DNA of 64,000 bases from Caballeronia jiangsuensis. GTDB taxonomy: Bacteria > Pseudomonadota > Gammaproteobacteria > Burkholderiales > Burkholderiaceae. The DNA lies in contig JFHF01000020.1 of NCBI GenBank assembly GCA_000648925.1, positions 1-64,000 of the forward strand. Direction: 5' to 3'. Every line of letters starts with the position of its first letter. Within the stretch, counting starts at the first letter, position 1. This document shows positions 8,704-18,106 of the stretch, one piece after another. The notes below the pieces were generated by a model. It was given only the letters and a program-made list of their open reading frames with translations, ran no database searches and was not told the origin of the DNA. Made by a program: the position numbers and the translations under genes.

Positions 8704-9006
8704 TTAAGGGATCGGATGATGAACCGTCACGAGCTTCGTGCCATCGGGGAAGGTCGCTTCGATCTGGATGTCGGGAATCATCTCGGGCACGCCTTCCATC
8801 ACGTCGTCGCGCGTGAGGAGCGTCGTGCCGTAGTGCATGACTTCGGCGACGGTCCTGCCGTCGCGCGCCGCTTCCATCAACGCGGCCGAAATGAACGCGA
8901 CGGCTTCGGGATGATTGAGTTTCAGGCCGCGCGCGCGGCGGCGTTCGGCGAGCAATGCCGCGGTGAAGATCAGCAGCTTGTCCTTTTCTCGGGGCGTGAG
9001 TTTCAT
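8704..9006 (-). CDS. ureA: Urease gamma subunit
   Basis: This is the 100-residue structural gamma subunit, starting MKLTPREKDKLLIFTAALLA and containing the conserved HYGTTLLTRDDVMEGVPEMI stretch. It is the first gene of ureABCEFG. The 76-bp gap upstream contains a perfect 7-bp hairpin (9026-9044) and separates it from the amino-acid ABC transporter instead of the usual neighbour ureD. A Shine-Dalgarno GAAAGAG lies just upstream of the ATG. Confidence 0.97.
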   Translation of the reverse strand: MKLTPREKDKLLIFTAALLAERRRARGLKLNHPEAVAFISAALMEAARDGRTVAEVMHYGTTLLTRDDVMEGVPEMIPDIQIEATFPDGTKLVTVHHPIP

Positions 9007-9025
9007 GGCTCTTTCGTTTTATGGC

Positions 9026-9044
9026 GCAAGGCTTTGGGCCTTGC
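9026..9044 (-). other. Hairpin between ABC transporter gene and ureA
   Basis: A perfect stem GCAAGGC / GCCTTGC with a 5-base loop. It has no following T-run on the minus strand, so it is not a standard intrinsic terminator. It may protect a processed mRNA end or modestly reduce read-through into ureA. Confidence 0.45.
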
Positions 9045-9082
9045 AATGCTAGCATCGGATGGGCTTTCGGCGAGCTTGCAGT

Positions 9083-9802
9083 TCACTGGATAAAGCGCTG
9101 CAACTCGACCGTCGAAGGCCGCTCGAATATTGCTTCCGGCGCACCCGATTCCCACACGCGCCCCTGATGCATGAACACGACCTTGTCGCTCACCTTGCGG
9201 GCGAAGCGCATCTCGTGCGTGACCATGATGAGCGTCATGCCGTCGCGCGCGAGGTCTTCGACGACCGCAAGCACTTCGCCGACGAGTTCGGGATCGAGCG
9301 CCGACGTGATCTCGTCGCAGAGCAAAACGGTCGGCTTCATTGCGAGCGCGCGCGCGATGGCCACGCGCTGCTGCTGGCCGCCGGAGAGTTGATCGGGATA
9401 CGCATCGAACTTGTCGCCGAGACCGACGCGTTCGAGCACCGTATGCGCGGTCGCGCGCGCCTTCGCCTTGTGGATCTTCCTGACGACGGTTTGCGCGAGC
9501 ATCACGTTCTCTCCCGCGGTGAGATGCGGAAAGAGGTTGTACTGCTGAAACACCATGCCGACCTTGAGACGCAGCGCGCGCAAGTCGGCGTGACGCGCAT
9601 CGAAATGCTCGCCATCGATTTCGATCGAACCTTCGTCGATGCTTTCCAGCCCGTTCAACGTGCGCAATAGCGTGCTCTTTCCCGAGCCGCTGCGCCCGAT
9701 GATCGATACGACCTGTCCGCGCTCGACGGCAAAGTCGATACCCTTCAGCACCTGATTCGCGCCGAACTGCTTTTGAAGATTGCGGGTTTCAACGAGCGGC
9801 AT
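9083..9802 (-). CDS. Polar amino-acid ABC transporter ATPase
   Basis: The 239-residue product is an ABC ATPase of the GlnQ/HisP/ArtP type. It has Walker A GRSGSGKST, the Q-loop segment MVFQQYNLFPHLT, the signature LSGGQQQRVAIARAL and Walker B VLLCDEITSALDPE. The ATG at 9802 begins MPLVETRNLQKQFGANQVL; a longer start at 9829 adds nine unconserved residues. It overlaps the upstream permease gene by 14 bp. With the next three genes it forms a complete importer. The substrate (for example glutamine, cystine or another polar amino acid) cannot be fixed from sequence. Confidence 0.93.
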   Translation of the reverse strand: MPLVETRNLQKQFGANQVLKGIDFAVERGQVVSIIGRSGSGKSTLLRTLNGLESIDEGSIEIDGEHFDARHADLRALRLKVGMVFQQYNLFPHLTAGENVMLAQTVVRKIHKAKARATAHTVLERVGLGDKFDAYPDQLSGGQQQRVAIARALAMKPTVLLCDEITSALDPELVGEVLAVVEDLARDGMTLIMVTHEMRFARKVSDKVVFMHQGRVWESGAPEAIFERPSTVELQRFIQ

Positions 9803-10439
9803 TCCATTTCCTTTCGAGCGTGCGCGCATAGCGCGTCAACGGATAGCAAAGCACGAAGTAGATGATGGCGACGAGCCCATACACGAGGAACGGCCGGAAA
9901 GTCGCATTCGAAATCATCGTGCCGGCCTTCGTGAGTTCCGTGAATCCGATGATCGATACGAGCGCCGTGTCCTTCACCGCCTGCACGGCGAAACCGACTG
10001 TCGGACCGACGGCGATGCGCGTCGCCTGCGGCAGGATCACGTGGCGAAGCTGCTCGAAATAGCTCATCGCGAGACTCGACGACGCTTCCCATTGCCCCTT
10101 CGGCACCGCTTCGACCGCGCCGCGCCAGATTTCCGCGAGATAGGCGCTGGTGAAGAGCGTGAGACCGACCGTCGCGGCGAGCCACGGCGAAACGTCGATG
10201 CCGATCAGCGGCAGGCCGAAGAACACGAGGAACAGTTGCATCAGGAGCGGCGTGCCCTGAAAAATCTGGATATAGGCTTTGACGAACGCGCGCAGCACCT
10301 GCGATTTCGACACGCGCATCACGAGCAGCGCAAACCCGGCGATGCCGCCCAGCACGAACGACACGATCGACAGCACGACGGTCCAGCGCGCCGCGAGCAA
10401 CAGGTTCTCGAAGATCTGCGCGAGGGTGAATTCGATCAT
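9789..10439 (-). CDS. Amino-acid ABC transporter permease (second)
   Basis: The 216-residue inner-membrane protein belongs to the HisM/GlnP permease family, with a hydrophobic N-terminus and the motif QGTPLLMQLFLVFFGLPL. Its EAA loop is EASSSLAMSYFEQLRHVILP. The frame continues upstream to 10961, but MIEFTLAQIFENLL at 10439 is the family-like start. That ATG overlaps the stop of the other permease by four bases (ATGA), showing coupling. It pairs with the 10436-11113 product as a heterodimeric channel. Confidence 0.92.
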   Translation of the reverse strand: MIEFTLAQIFENLLLAARWTVVLSIVSFVLGGIAGFALLVMRVSKSQVLRAFVKAYIQIFQGTPLLMQLFLVFFGLPLIGIDVSPWLAATVGLTLFTSAYLAEIWRGAVEAVPKGQWEASSSLAMSYFEQLRHVILPQATRIAVGPTVGFAVQAVKDTALVSIIGFTELTKAGTMISNATFRPFLVYGLVAIIYFVLCYPLTRYARTLERKWNAAR

Positions 10440-11113
10440 CGCGCGGCGCTCCGATGGTTCATCAGAAAGCGTTTGCCCGCCGCGTTCAGCGCGGTGCGCA
10501 ACGCGAGCGCCATCATGAGATAGGCTGCCGTGATGAAGAAGCACGTCTCGAATGCGCGGAAGTTGCGCGACTGGATATAGCTCGCTGCATAGGTGAGGTC
10601 GGGCACCGAGATCTGCGATACGACGGCTGAGCCAAGCATCGTGATGACGATCTGGCTGGTGAGCGCGGGGAACACCTTCGCGAGCGCCTGCGGCAGCACG
10701 ACGTGGCGGAAGGTCTCGCCACGCGACATCGCGAGCGAAGCCGCCGCTTCGTGATGCCCCTTCGGCACGGCCGCCACGCCCGCGCGGATGATCTCGATCG
10801 AATACGCGCCGAGATTGAGCGTCATCGCGAGAATGGCCGCGACGTATTCGCTCAGGTGAATGCCGAGCGCGGGCAGGCCGAAGAACACGAAGAACAGTTG
10901 CACGATGAACGGCGTGTTGCGGACCGCTTCGACATAGCCGCCGACGATCGCACTCAGCCACGCACGCCGGCTGTCGCGTGCGGCGGCGCCGAGCACGCCG
11001 ACCGACACCCCGAGCGCCGTCGAGACCGCGGTCAAGGCGAGCGTCGTCGCCGCGCCGCTCGCGAACATGCCCGCGTATTGCGCGAGATCGGCGAATTGAA
11101 GTTCATAGGCCAT
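10436..11113 (-). CDS. Amino-acid ABC transporter permease (first)
   Basis: The 225-residue polytopic protein is homologous to HisQ/GlnP-type permeases. The motif RNTPFIVQLFFVFFGLPAL and the EAA loop EAAASLAMSRGETFRHVVLP contact the ATPase. It sits between the binding-protein gene (18 bp upstream) and the second permease (4-bp overlap). The usual substrate class is polar amino acids; no substrate-specific residue can be read from the channel. Confidence 0.92.
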   Translation of the reverse strand: MAYELQFADLAQYAGMFASGAATTLALTAVSTALGVSVGVLGAAARDSRRAWLSAIVGGYVEAVRNTPFIVQLFFVFFGLPALGIHLSEYVAAILAMTLNLGAYSIEIIRAGVAAVPKGHHEAAASLAMSRGETFRHVVLPQALAKVFPALTSQIVITMLGSAVVSQISVPDLTYAASYIQSRNFRAFETCFFITAAYLMMALALRTALNAAGKRFLMNHRSAAR

Positions 11114-11131
11114 ACGTTGCCGTGCGCTCTG

Positions 11132-11920
11132 TCAAAGGCTCGCGGGCAGCGGCTGGCTGAACCACTTCTTCGACATCGTGTTGAGCGTGCCGTCCTTTTT
11201 CGCCTGCGCGATGGTGTCATCGACCTTGGTCATCAGGCGCGGCTCGTTCTTGTTCATGCCGACGAAGCAGGGCGAATCCTTGATGATGAACTTCGCTTCC
11301 GGGCGGCGCGGCGGATTCTTCGCGAGGATCGCGGCCGCGACGATGTTGCCCGCCGCGATCAGTTGCACCTGTCCCGAGAGAAACGCGGAGATGGTCGCGT
11401 TGTTGTCCTCGAAGCGCTTGATGGTCGCGTTCGGCGCCATCTGCGACAGCGCGATTTCTTCGAGCGCGCCGCGCGTCGCGCCGACCGTCTTGCCGGTGAG
11501 ATCGGCGGGGCTGGTCACCTTGATGTCGGCGGGGCCGAACACGCCCTGGAAGTAGGGCGCATAAGGGGTCGAGAAATCGAGCACCTTCTCGCGTTCCGGC
11601 GTCTTGCCGAGCGACGAGATCACGAGATCGACCTTGTTGGTCGTGAGATACGGAATGCGGTTCGCGCTGTTCACGGGCACGAGTTCGAGCTTCACGTTCA
11701 TCGACTTCGCGAGCAGCGCGGCCATGTCGACGTCGTAGCCTTGCGGCTTCATGTCGGCGCCGACCGAGCCGAACGGCGGATAGTCTTCGGGCACGGCCAC
11801 GCGCAGCGTACCGTTCTTCGCGATGGTGTCGAGGGCGTCGGCGTGTGCGGCGAAGGGAGCGAGGGAAAGCAGCAGCGCGACGAGCGCGGTGCGCCGCGCA
11901 CGGGAAAACGTGATGAGCAT
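11132..11920 (-). CDS. Amino-acid ABC transporter substrate-binding protein
   Basis: The 262-residue periplasmic protein has a signal peptide (RRTALVALLLSLAPFAAHA, cleavage near residue 27). A family 3 solute-binding fold follows: NGTLRVAVPEDYPPFGSVG, then GYDVDMAALLAK, then DLVISSLGKTPEREKVLDFS. These are the hallmarks of the glutamine/cystine/lysine binding group. A sigma-54-type promoter lies about 60-75 bp upstream (11982-11997). This suggests that the transporter genes are induced by nitrogen limitation independently of the adjoining urease genes. Confidence 0.93.
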   Translation of the reverse strand: MLITFSRARRTALVALLLSLAPFAAHADALDTIAKNGTLRVAVPEDYPPFGSVGADMKPQGYDVDMAALLAKSMNVKLELVPVNSANRIPYLTTNKVDLVISSLGKTPEREKVLDFSTPYAPYFQGVFGPADIKVTSPADLTGKTVGATRGALEEIALSQMAPNATIKRFEDNNATISAFLSGQVQLIAAGNIVAAAILAKNPPRRPEAKFIIKDSPCFVGMNKNEPRLMTKVDDTIAQAKKDGTLNTMSKKWFSQPLPASL

Positions 11921-11981
11921 CGATGATCCTTCGGTCTTGAGCGGCCGCGTTGGAAGGCGCGGCTCTTGAGCCGAGGGTTAA

Positions 11982-11997
11982 AGCGAGAGTCGTGCCA
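11982..11997 (-). promoter_or_regulatory. Sigma-54-type promoter for the amino-acid transporter
   Basis: On the minus strand the bases read TGGCACGACTCTCGCT. The RpoN consensus is TGGCACGNNNNTTGCW, so there is one mismatch (TCGCT for TTGCT) and the essential GG and GC are exactly spaced. The expected start of transcription is about 12 bases downstream of the GC, leaving a leader of roughly 50 bases before the ATG at 11920. Confidence 0.6.
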
Positions 11998-12092
11998 TCG
12001 ATGTCTCTTCGTTGTATCGTCTGCGTTCGCGGCTTGCGCGTCCATGAGCGCGCACAACGGCTGTGCAAACGGATGCGCTTCTCTGGTGCGTA

Positions 12093-12953
12093 CTAGGTAG
12101 TCCACAAACGCAGAGGCCGCGCATCGACGCCATGCACGATGGGACGAAGACGCGTCCAGCAGTCGATGAGCGCGTTTTGCAGCGGCTCCATCGAGCGGCT
12201 GATCGCGCGCACGATCATCACGTCCGGTGCGACGCACGATGCGCCGGCGCGCAGTTGATCGTCGAAGGGCAGTTGCGCGGTGAGCGTTTCGGCGAGCGCA
12301 TCGTCGCAAGCGGGGCCGATCGCCCACAGCGTGCCGTAGGCGGGGAAGCCGGCGAGACCTTGCGCGGCATCGCGCAGCGGATCGTTCGCGTCGAGCAGCG
12401 TGCGCTCGAACCAGAGCGTCGTGCCGTCGCGCCGCGCGATGCGCGATATCGCCTTGATGTGCCCTTGCGTCCAAGTCTCGCCGGCGGCGGCGCGGCCGAG
12501 CAGCATTGCATCCCAGCCGATGGCGCTCGCGCTTTCATCGAGCGTGAGATTGAATTCGAGTTCGACGTTCGACGATTCGAACACGATGTTGTTTTGCGGT
12601 AGCCAGTCGAGCTTCGCATGCGCCGCGAGAGCGATGTCGATGCGCTGCGTCGCGAGCTTGCCGTTGGCCTTGTACCACTTGGTCGCGCCGGGCGTCGTGA
12701 TGACGGCGTGCGTATGTTCCTCGAGGCGAACATCGATGGACAGGCGATCGCCGCCCGCCACGCCGCCAGGCGGATGCACGATCACCGAGTGACAGATATC
12801 GCCTTCGGGATAGAGCGGGCGTTGCAGCCTCAACGGCCCTTCGTGCTTGCGATGAACGCAAACGGTGCGGCCATGCTGATGCGCATAGCCGAGTTCGAGC
12901 GAGCCGCGCCAGATGTTTGGATCGACGAGCGTTGCGTGGGATTCGTGGTGCAT
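12093..12953 (-). CDS. ureD: Urease accessory protein UreD
   Basis: UreD (UreH) is the scaffold that binds apo-urease and recruits UreF and UreG for nickel loading. The 286-residue product has the conserved PEGDICHSVIVHPPGGVAGG block and TTPGATKWYKA, both diagnostic of the family. It lies 29 bp after urtE, so it can be read as the end of the urt transcript. It is separated from ureABC by the four-gene amino-acid transporter, whereas in most relatives it directly precedes ureA. Confidence 0.95.
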   Translation of the reverse strand: MHHESHATLVDPNIWRGSLELGYAHQHGRTVCVHRKHEGPLRLQRPLYPEGDICHSVIVHPPGGVAGGDRLSIDVRLEEHTHAVITTPGATKWYKANGKLATQRIDIALAAHAKLDWLPQNNIVFESSNVELEFNLTLDESASAIGWDAMLLGRAAAGETWTQGHIKAISRIARRDGTTLWFERTLLDANDPLRDAAQGLAGFPAYGTLWAIGPACDDALAETLTAQLPFDDQLRAGASCVAPDVMIVRAISRSMEPLQNALIDCWTRLRPIVHGVDARPLRLWTT

Positions 12954-12982
12954 GAGCGGTGCGTTTCAGAGCTGAGCATGAA

Positions 12983-13675
12983 TCATACGGCGATCAGCTC
13001 GCGCACTCCATGCGCGTCCATTTCCGAGCCTGCGCCGCCCGCGACGATTTCGCCGCGGCTCATCACCCAGTAGCGGTCGGCGAGCTCGCGGGCGAAGTCG
13101 TAATACTGCTCGACGAGCAGCACGGTCATGCCCATTTCATCGACGAGCTGCCGCAGCGTGCGGCCTATGTCGCGGATGATCGATGGCTGGATGCCTTCGG
13201 TCGGTTCATCGAGGATGAGCAGTTGCGGCTCGCTCATCAGTGCGCGGCCGATTGCCAGTTGCTGTTGCTGACCGCCGGAGAGATCGCCGCCGCGGCGGTT
13301 TTTCATGTCTCGCAGGACGGGGAAGAGATCGTAGATGCGGTCGGGAATTTTCGATGGTGCCTTGCGGCTTGCTGCGCCTACCAGCAGGTTTTCTTCTACT
13401 GTGAGACGGCCGAAGATGTCGCGTCCTTGCGGCACGTAGGCGAGGCCGTTTGCTACGCGCGCGTGGGTCGGCATCGAAGAGATTTTGTTGCCGCGCCAGT
13501 TGATGGTGCCGCTTTTTGTTGGGACGACGCCCATCAGGCAGCGCAGGAGCGTCGTTTTGCCTACGCCGTTGCGGCCTAGCAGGACCGTTAGCTCGCCGTC
13601 GGGGACGGTCATCTTCACATCGCGGAGGATGTGGCTGCCGCCGTAGTATTGGTTCAGATTGTCGACTTGTAGCAT
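12983..13675 (-). CDS. urtE: Urea ABC transporter ATPase UrtE
   Basis: The 230-residue ATPase is of the LivF type used by urea importers. It has Walker A GRNGVGKTTLLR, signature LSGGQQQQLAIGRAL, Walker B LLILDEPTEGIQPS and the UrtE-typical start MLQVDNLNQYYGGSHILRDV. It partners with UrtD below UrtB and UrtC. Between it and urtD lies a 667-bp gap filled by a nested inverted-repeat element, so its coupling to the rest of the operon is interrupted. Confidence 0.96.
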   Translation of the reverse strand: MLQVDNLNQYYGGSHILRDVKMTVPDGELTVLLGRNGVGKTTLLRCLMGVVPTKSGTINWRGNKISSMPTHARVANGLAYVPQGRDIFGRLTVEENLLVGAASRKAPSKIPDRIYDLFPVLRDMKNRRGGDLSGGQQQQLAIGRALMSEPQLLILDEPTEGIQPSIIRDIGRTLRQLVDEMGMTVLLVEQYYDFARELADRYWVMSRGEIVAGGAGSEMDAHGVRELIAV

Positions 13676-13696
13676 TTTCGGTTTTTCGGGTTTTCG

Positions 13697-14327
13697 GTTG
13701 GCTTTCTTTCGTGGAATCCTGAGTTCGTGTCGGTCTATTGGAACTGCCCCTCCCCGGGGCGGGGGTCACTTTCTTTGCTGCTGCAAAGAAAGTAACCAAA
13801 GAAACAGCTATCCCCAGCCTAAGCACTTCACACCGGCCGCGGCACAGACGATTGGCTGAATGGCCCGGCAGTAGCGAGTGCCCCCGCAAGCAGACAAAGA
13901 CTTGGACCGCGCACGGTCCGACTCATCGCACCACAGAACGAACTGGTTCAGCACCAAATAGCTCCGGCCCGCTGCGCGGCCGATGGGTCAATCGGGTGCG
14001 CGCGCGCTCCCTCTTCGGTTTCCCTCGCATACCCAACGGCAGCGCGTAGCGCTGTGCCGAAGCTCTTTCGTGCTGAACCAGCGCCCGAAAACAACTAGCG
14101 CGTCAGACCGTGCGCGAGCCAAGCCCGATTGGGCCTGTGAGGGCGACACTTAGGCGAGTGCCGCTTGCGGCTGGCAAGCATGACCAACGTGCGTGTGACC
14201 GCGGGCGGTGAGAAGCTGTTTCTTTGGTTACTTTCTTTGCAGCAGCAAAGAAAGTGACTGCCGCCCCGCACAGGGGCAGTGCCAATAGACCACCGCGAAT
14301 TCAGGATTCCACGAAAAGAAAGCCAAC
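13697..14327. repeat. Nested inverted-repeat element, copy A (about 631 bp)
   Basis: The two ends, 13697-13808 and about 14216-14327, are imperfect inverted repeats of about 110 bp. They run from GTTGGCTTTC inwards past CGTGGAATCCTGA, TCTATTGG and ACTGCCCC to AGTAACCAAAGAAACAG. Each end holds a local hairpin, ACTTTCTTTGC / GCAAAGAAAGT with a 4-base TGCT or AGCA loop. The interior has a second inverted pair built around CTGGTTCAGCAC and GTGCTGAACCAG. The open frames across it are by-products of this symmetry and I do not call them genes. It fills the urtD-urtE gap. Confidence 0.9.
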
Positions 14328-14342
14328 GACATAAAAAGCAAA

Positions 14343-15227
14343 TCACCGCCCGAGATAAGACTCAATAACGGCCTCGTCCCGTTTGACGTCATCCAGCGTC
14401 CCTTCAGCAAGAACACGCCCCTCGGCCATCACAGTAACCTTCCCCCGATCCCCCGCAAGCGCGGCAACAAACTCCATATCATGCTCGACGACCATCATCG
14501 AACACGATCCACGCAGCTTGTTGAGCAATTCGGCAAGTTCCATCGTCTCATGATCGGTCATGCCAGCCGCAGGCTCATCGAGCAGCAAAAGAGCAGGTTG
14601 CTGCATCAGCAACATACCGATTTCGAGCCGTTGCTTCTGTCCATGCGACAGCTCGCCCGCCAGCCGCGTCGCCTGATGCTGCAATCGAATCAACTCCAGC
14701 GTTTCCTCGATTCGCGCCTGCGCCTGCCCGTCGAGCCGCGCCCGCAACGACGCAAACCAGCGCTTGTCGGTCTTCATCGCGAGTTCGAGGTTTTCCCACA
14801 CGGGATGATTCTCGAACACCGTCGGCTTCTGAAACTTGCGGCCGATGCCCGTGCGCGCGATCACCGGCTCCGACATGCGCGTGAGGTCGAGCGTCTGCCC
14901 GAGAAACACCTTGCCGTCATCGGGACGCGTCTTGCCGGTGATGACATCCATCATCGTCGTCTTGCCCGCGCCGTTCGGTCCGATCACGCAGCGCAGCTCG
15001 CCGACATCGATGGACAGCGTCAGCTTGTTCAACGCGCGAAAGCCGTCGAAGCTCACAGTGACGTCTTCGAGATAGAGAATCGTGCCGTGCGATACGTCGA
15101 TTTCGCCGGGCGCGAGCACATGGCCCAGGCCGGAGATGACGTTGATGTTCTTGTGGTTCGATTCGAGCGAGTCCGGCGCGGGCGGAATCGGCGGAAGATC
15201 GACGATCAATGCATTGTGTGCGGTCAT
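14343..15227 (-). CDS. urtD: Urea ABC transporter ATPase UrtD
   Basis: The LivG-type ATPase has 294 residues. Walker A is GPNGAGKTTMMDV, the signature LSHGQKQRLEIGMLL, and Walker B LLLLDEPAAGM. About 40 residues precede the ABC domain, a common UrtD feature. The ATG at 15227 overlaps the urtC stop by four bases. The frame could run further upstream within urtC but those residues are not family-like. The gene ends just after repeat copy A. Confidence 0.95.
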   Translation of the reverse strand: MTAHNALIVDLPPIPPAPDSLESNHKNINVISGLGHVLAPGEIDVSHGTILYLEDVTVSFDGFRALNKLTLSIDVGELRCVIGPNGAGKTTMMDVITGKTRPDDGKVFLGQTLDLTRMSEPVIARTGIGRKFQKPTVFENHPVWENLELAMKTDKRWFASLRARLDGQAQARIEETLELIRLQHQATRLAGELSHGQKQRLEIGMLLMQQPALLLLDEPAAGMTDHETMELAELLNKLRGSCSMMVVEHDMEFVAALAGDRGKVTVMAEGRVLAEGTLDDVKRDEAVIESYLGR

Positions 15228-16417
15228 TCTGCGGAGTCTCCTGCGCTCTTCCTGCGACGCGCGAGATCGACGAGACCCATGATGCCGTTCGGCAAAAGCA
15301 AGGGCACGAGCGTGAAGATGAGGCCGAGGAAGAACAGCCAGTATTCCGCGAAGTACGCCGTGAAGAAGCTCTTCGCGCCGTTCACCGCGAATGCGCCGAC
15401 GATCGGACCGATCAACGTGCCGCGTCCGCCGACGGCGACCCAGATCGCCATTTCGATCGAGTTCGCAGGCGACATCTCGCTCGGATTGATGATCCCGACC
15501 TGCGGCACATACAACGCGCCCGCGATGCCGCACAGCACGGCCGACACCGTCCAGATGAAAAGCTTGTACGCGAGCGGGCTGTAGCCGAGGAACATCAGAC
15601 GCGCTTCGCCGTCGCGCACGCCGGTCACGACACGTCCGAGCTTCGACGTGACGATCCAGCGCGCCGCGAGAAACGCGAGCACGAGAATCGCGAACGTGAT
15701 GAGAAAGAGCGCGGTGCGCGTACCCGGATGCGTGATCGGAAATCCTGCGATGCGCTTGAAGTCCGTGAAGCCGTTATTGCCGCCGAAGCCCGTTTCATTG
15801 CGATAGAAGAGCAGCATCGCGGCGAAGGTCATCGCCTGCGTGATGATCGACAGATACACGCCCTTCACGCGCGAGCGGAACGTGAAGAAACCGAACACCC
15901 ACGCGAGCACGCCGGGCACCAGCACGACGAGCAGCAGCGCATACCAGAGATGCTCCGTGCCTTCCCAGTACCACGGCAGCTTGTGCCAGTCGAGGAACAC
16001 CATGAAATCGGGCAGGTCGCTCTGATACGTGCCCTCGCGGCCGATCGAGCGCATCAGATACATGCCCATCGCGTAGCCGCCGAGCGCGAAGAAGAGCGCG
16101 TGGCCCAGGCTCAGGATGCCGCAATAGCCCCACACGAGATCGAGCGCGAGCGCGCCGATCGCGTAGCACATGAGCTTGGCCGTCAGCGTCATCGCATAGG
16201 CGGACAGATGGAACGTGCTCGTCTCCGGCAGCACGAGCGCGCTGACCGGCACGAAGATGCCCATCGCGATGATGAGCGCGATCAGCGCGAGCCAGCCCTT
16301 GCGCGCCAGGAGCGAGGCGCGCGGCGGCAGGCCGAGCGCGAAGCCCGCGCGCGCGGCGCTCGGATCGGGTTGCGGCGCGACGTCGAGATTCGCGCCGATA
16401 TTGGTCGAGGCGGTCAT
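15224..16417 (-). CDS. urtC: Urea ABC transporter permease UrtC
   Basis: The 397-residue inner-membrane permease is of the LivM family. It starts with a cytoplasmic N-terminus of about 40 residues, then multiple hydrophobic helices. The family segment DLVWGYCGILSLGHALFFAL and the YSPLAYKLFIWTVSA region that follows the EAA-type loop are visible. It is three bases after urtB and overlaps urtD by four bases, so urtBCD are translationally linked. It forms the urea channel with UrtB. Confidence 0.95.
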   Translation of the reverse strand: MTASTNIGANLDVAPQPDPSAARAGFALGLPPRASLLARKGWLALIALIIAMGIFVPVSALVLPETSTFHLSAYAMTLTAKLMCYAIGALALDLVWGYCGILSLGHALFFALGGYAMGMYLMRSIGREGTYQSDLPDFMVFLDWHKLPWYWEGTEHLWYALLLVVLVPGVLAWVFGFFTFRSRVKGVYLSIITQAMTFAAMLLFYRNETGFGGNNGFTDFKRIAGFPITHPGTRTALFLITFAILVLAFLAARWIVTSKLGRVVTGVRDGEARLMFLGYSPLAYKLFIWTVSAVLCGIAGALYVPQVGIINPSEMSPANSIEMAIWVAVGGRGTLIGPIVGAFAVNGAKSFFTAYFAEYWLFFLGLIFTLVPLLLPNGIMGLVDLARRRKSAGDSAE

Positions 16418-16420
16418 GGC

Positions 16421-18025
<1,605 letters not shown>

Positions 18026-18106
18026 GATGGCCTTTCTGATGAGACATGGACGGCCGCGCGAATCACGAACGAACGCGCGGCCTCACTGCTTCAAACCATC
18101 ACTGCA

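Noticed and set aside
9026..9044. Hairpin before ureA as an intrinsic terminator of the ABC transporter genes
   Set aside because: The stem is not followed by a T-run on the minus strand, so I list it only as a hairpin.
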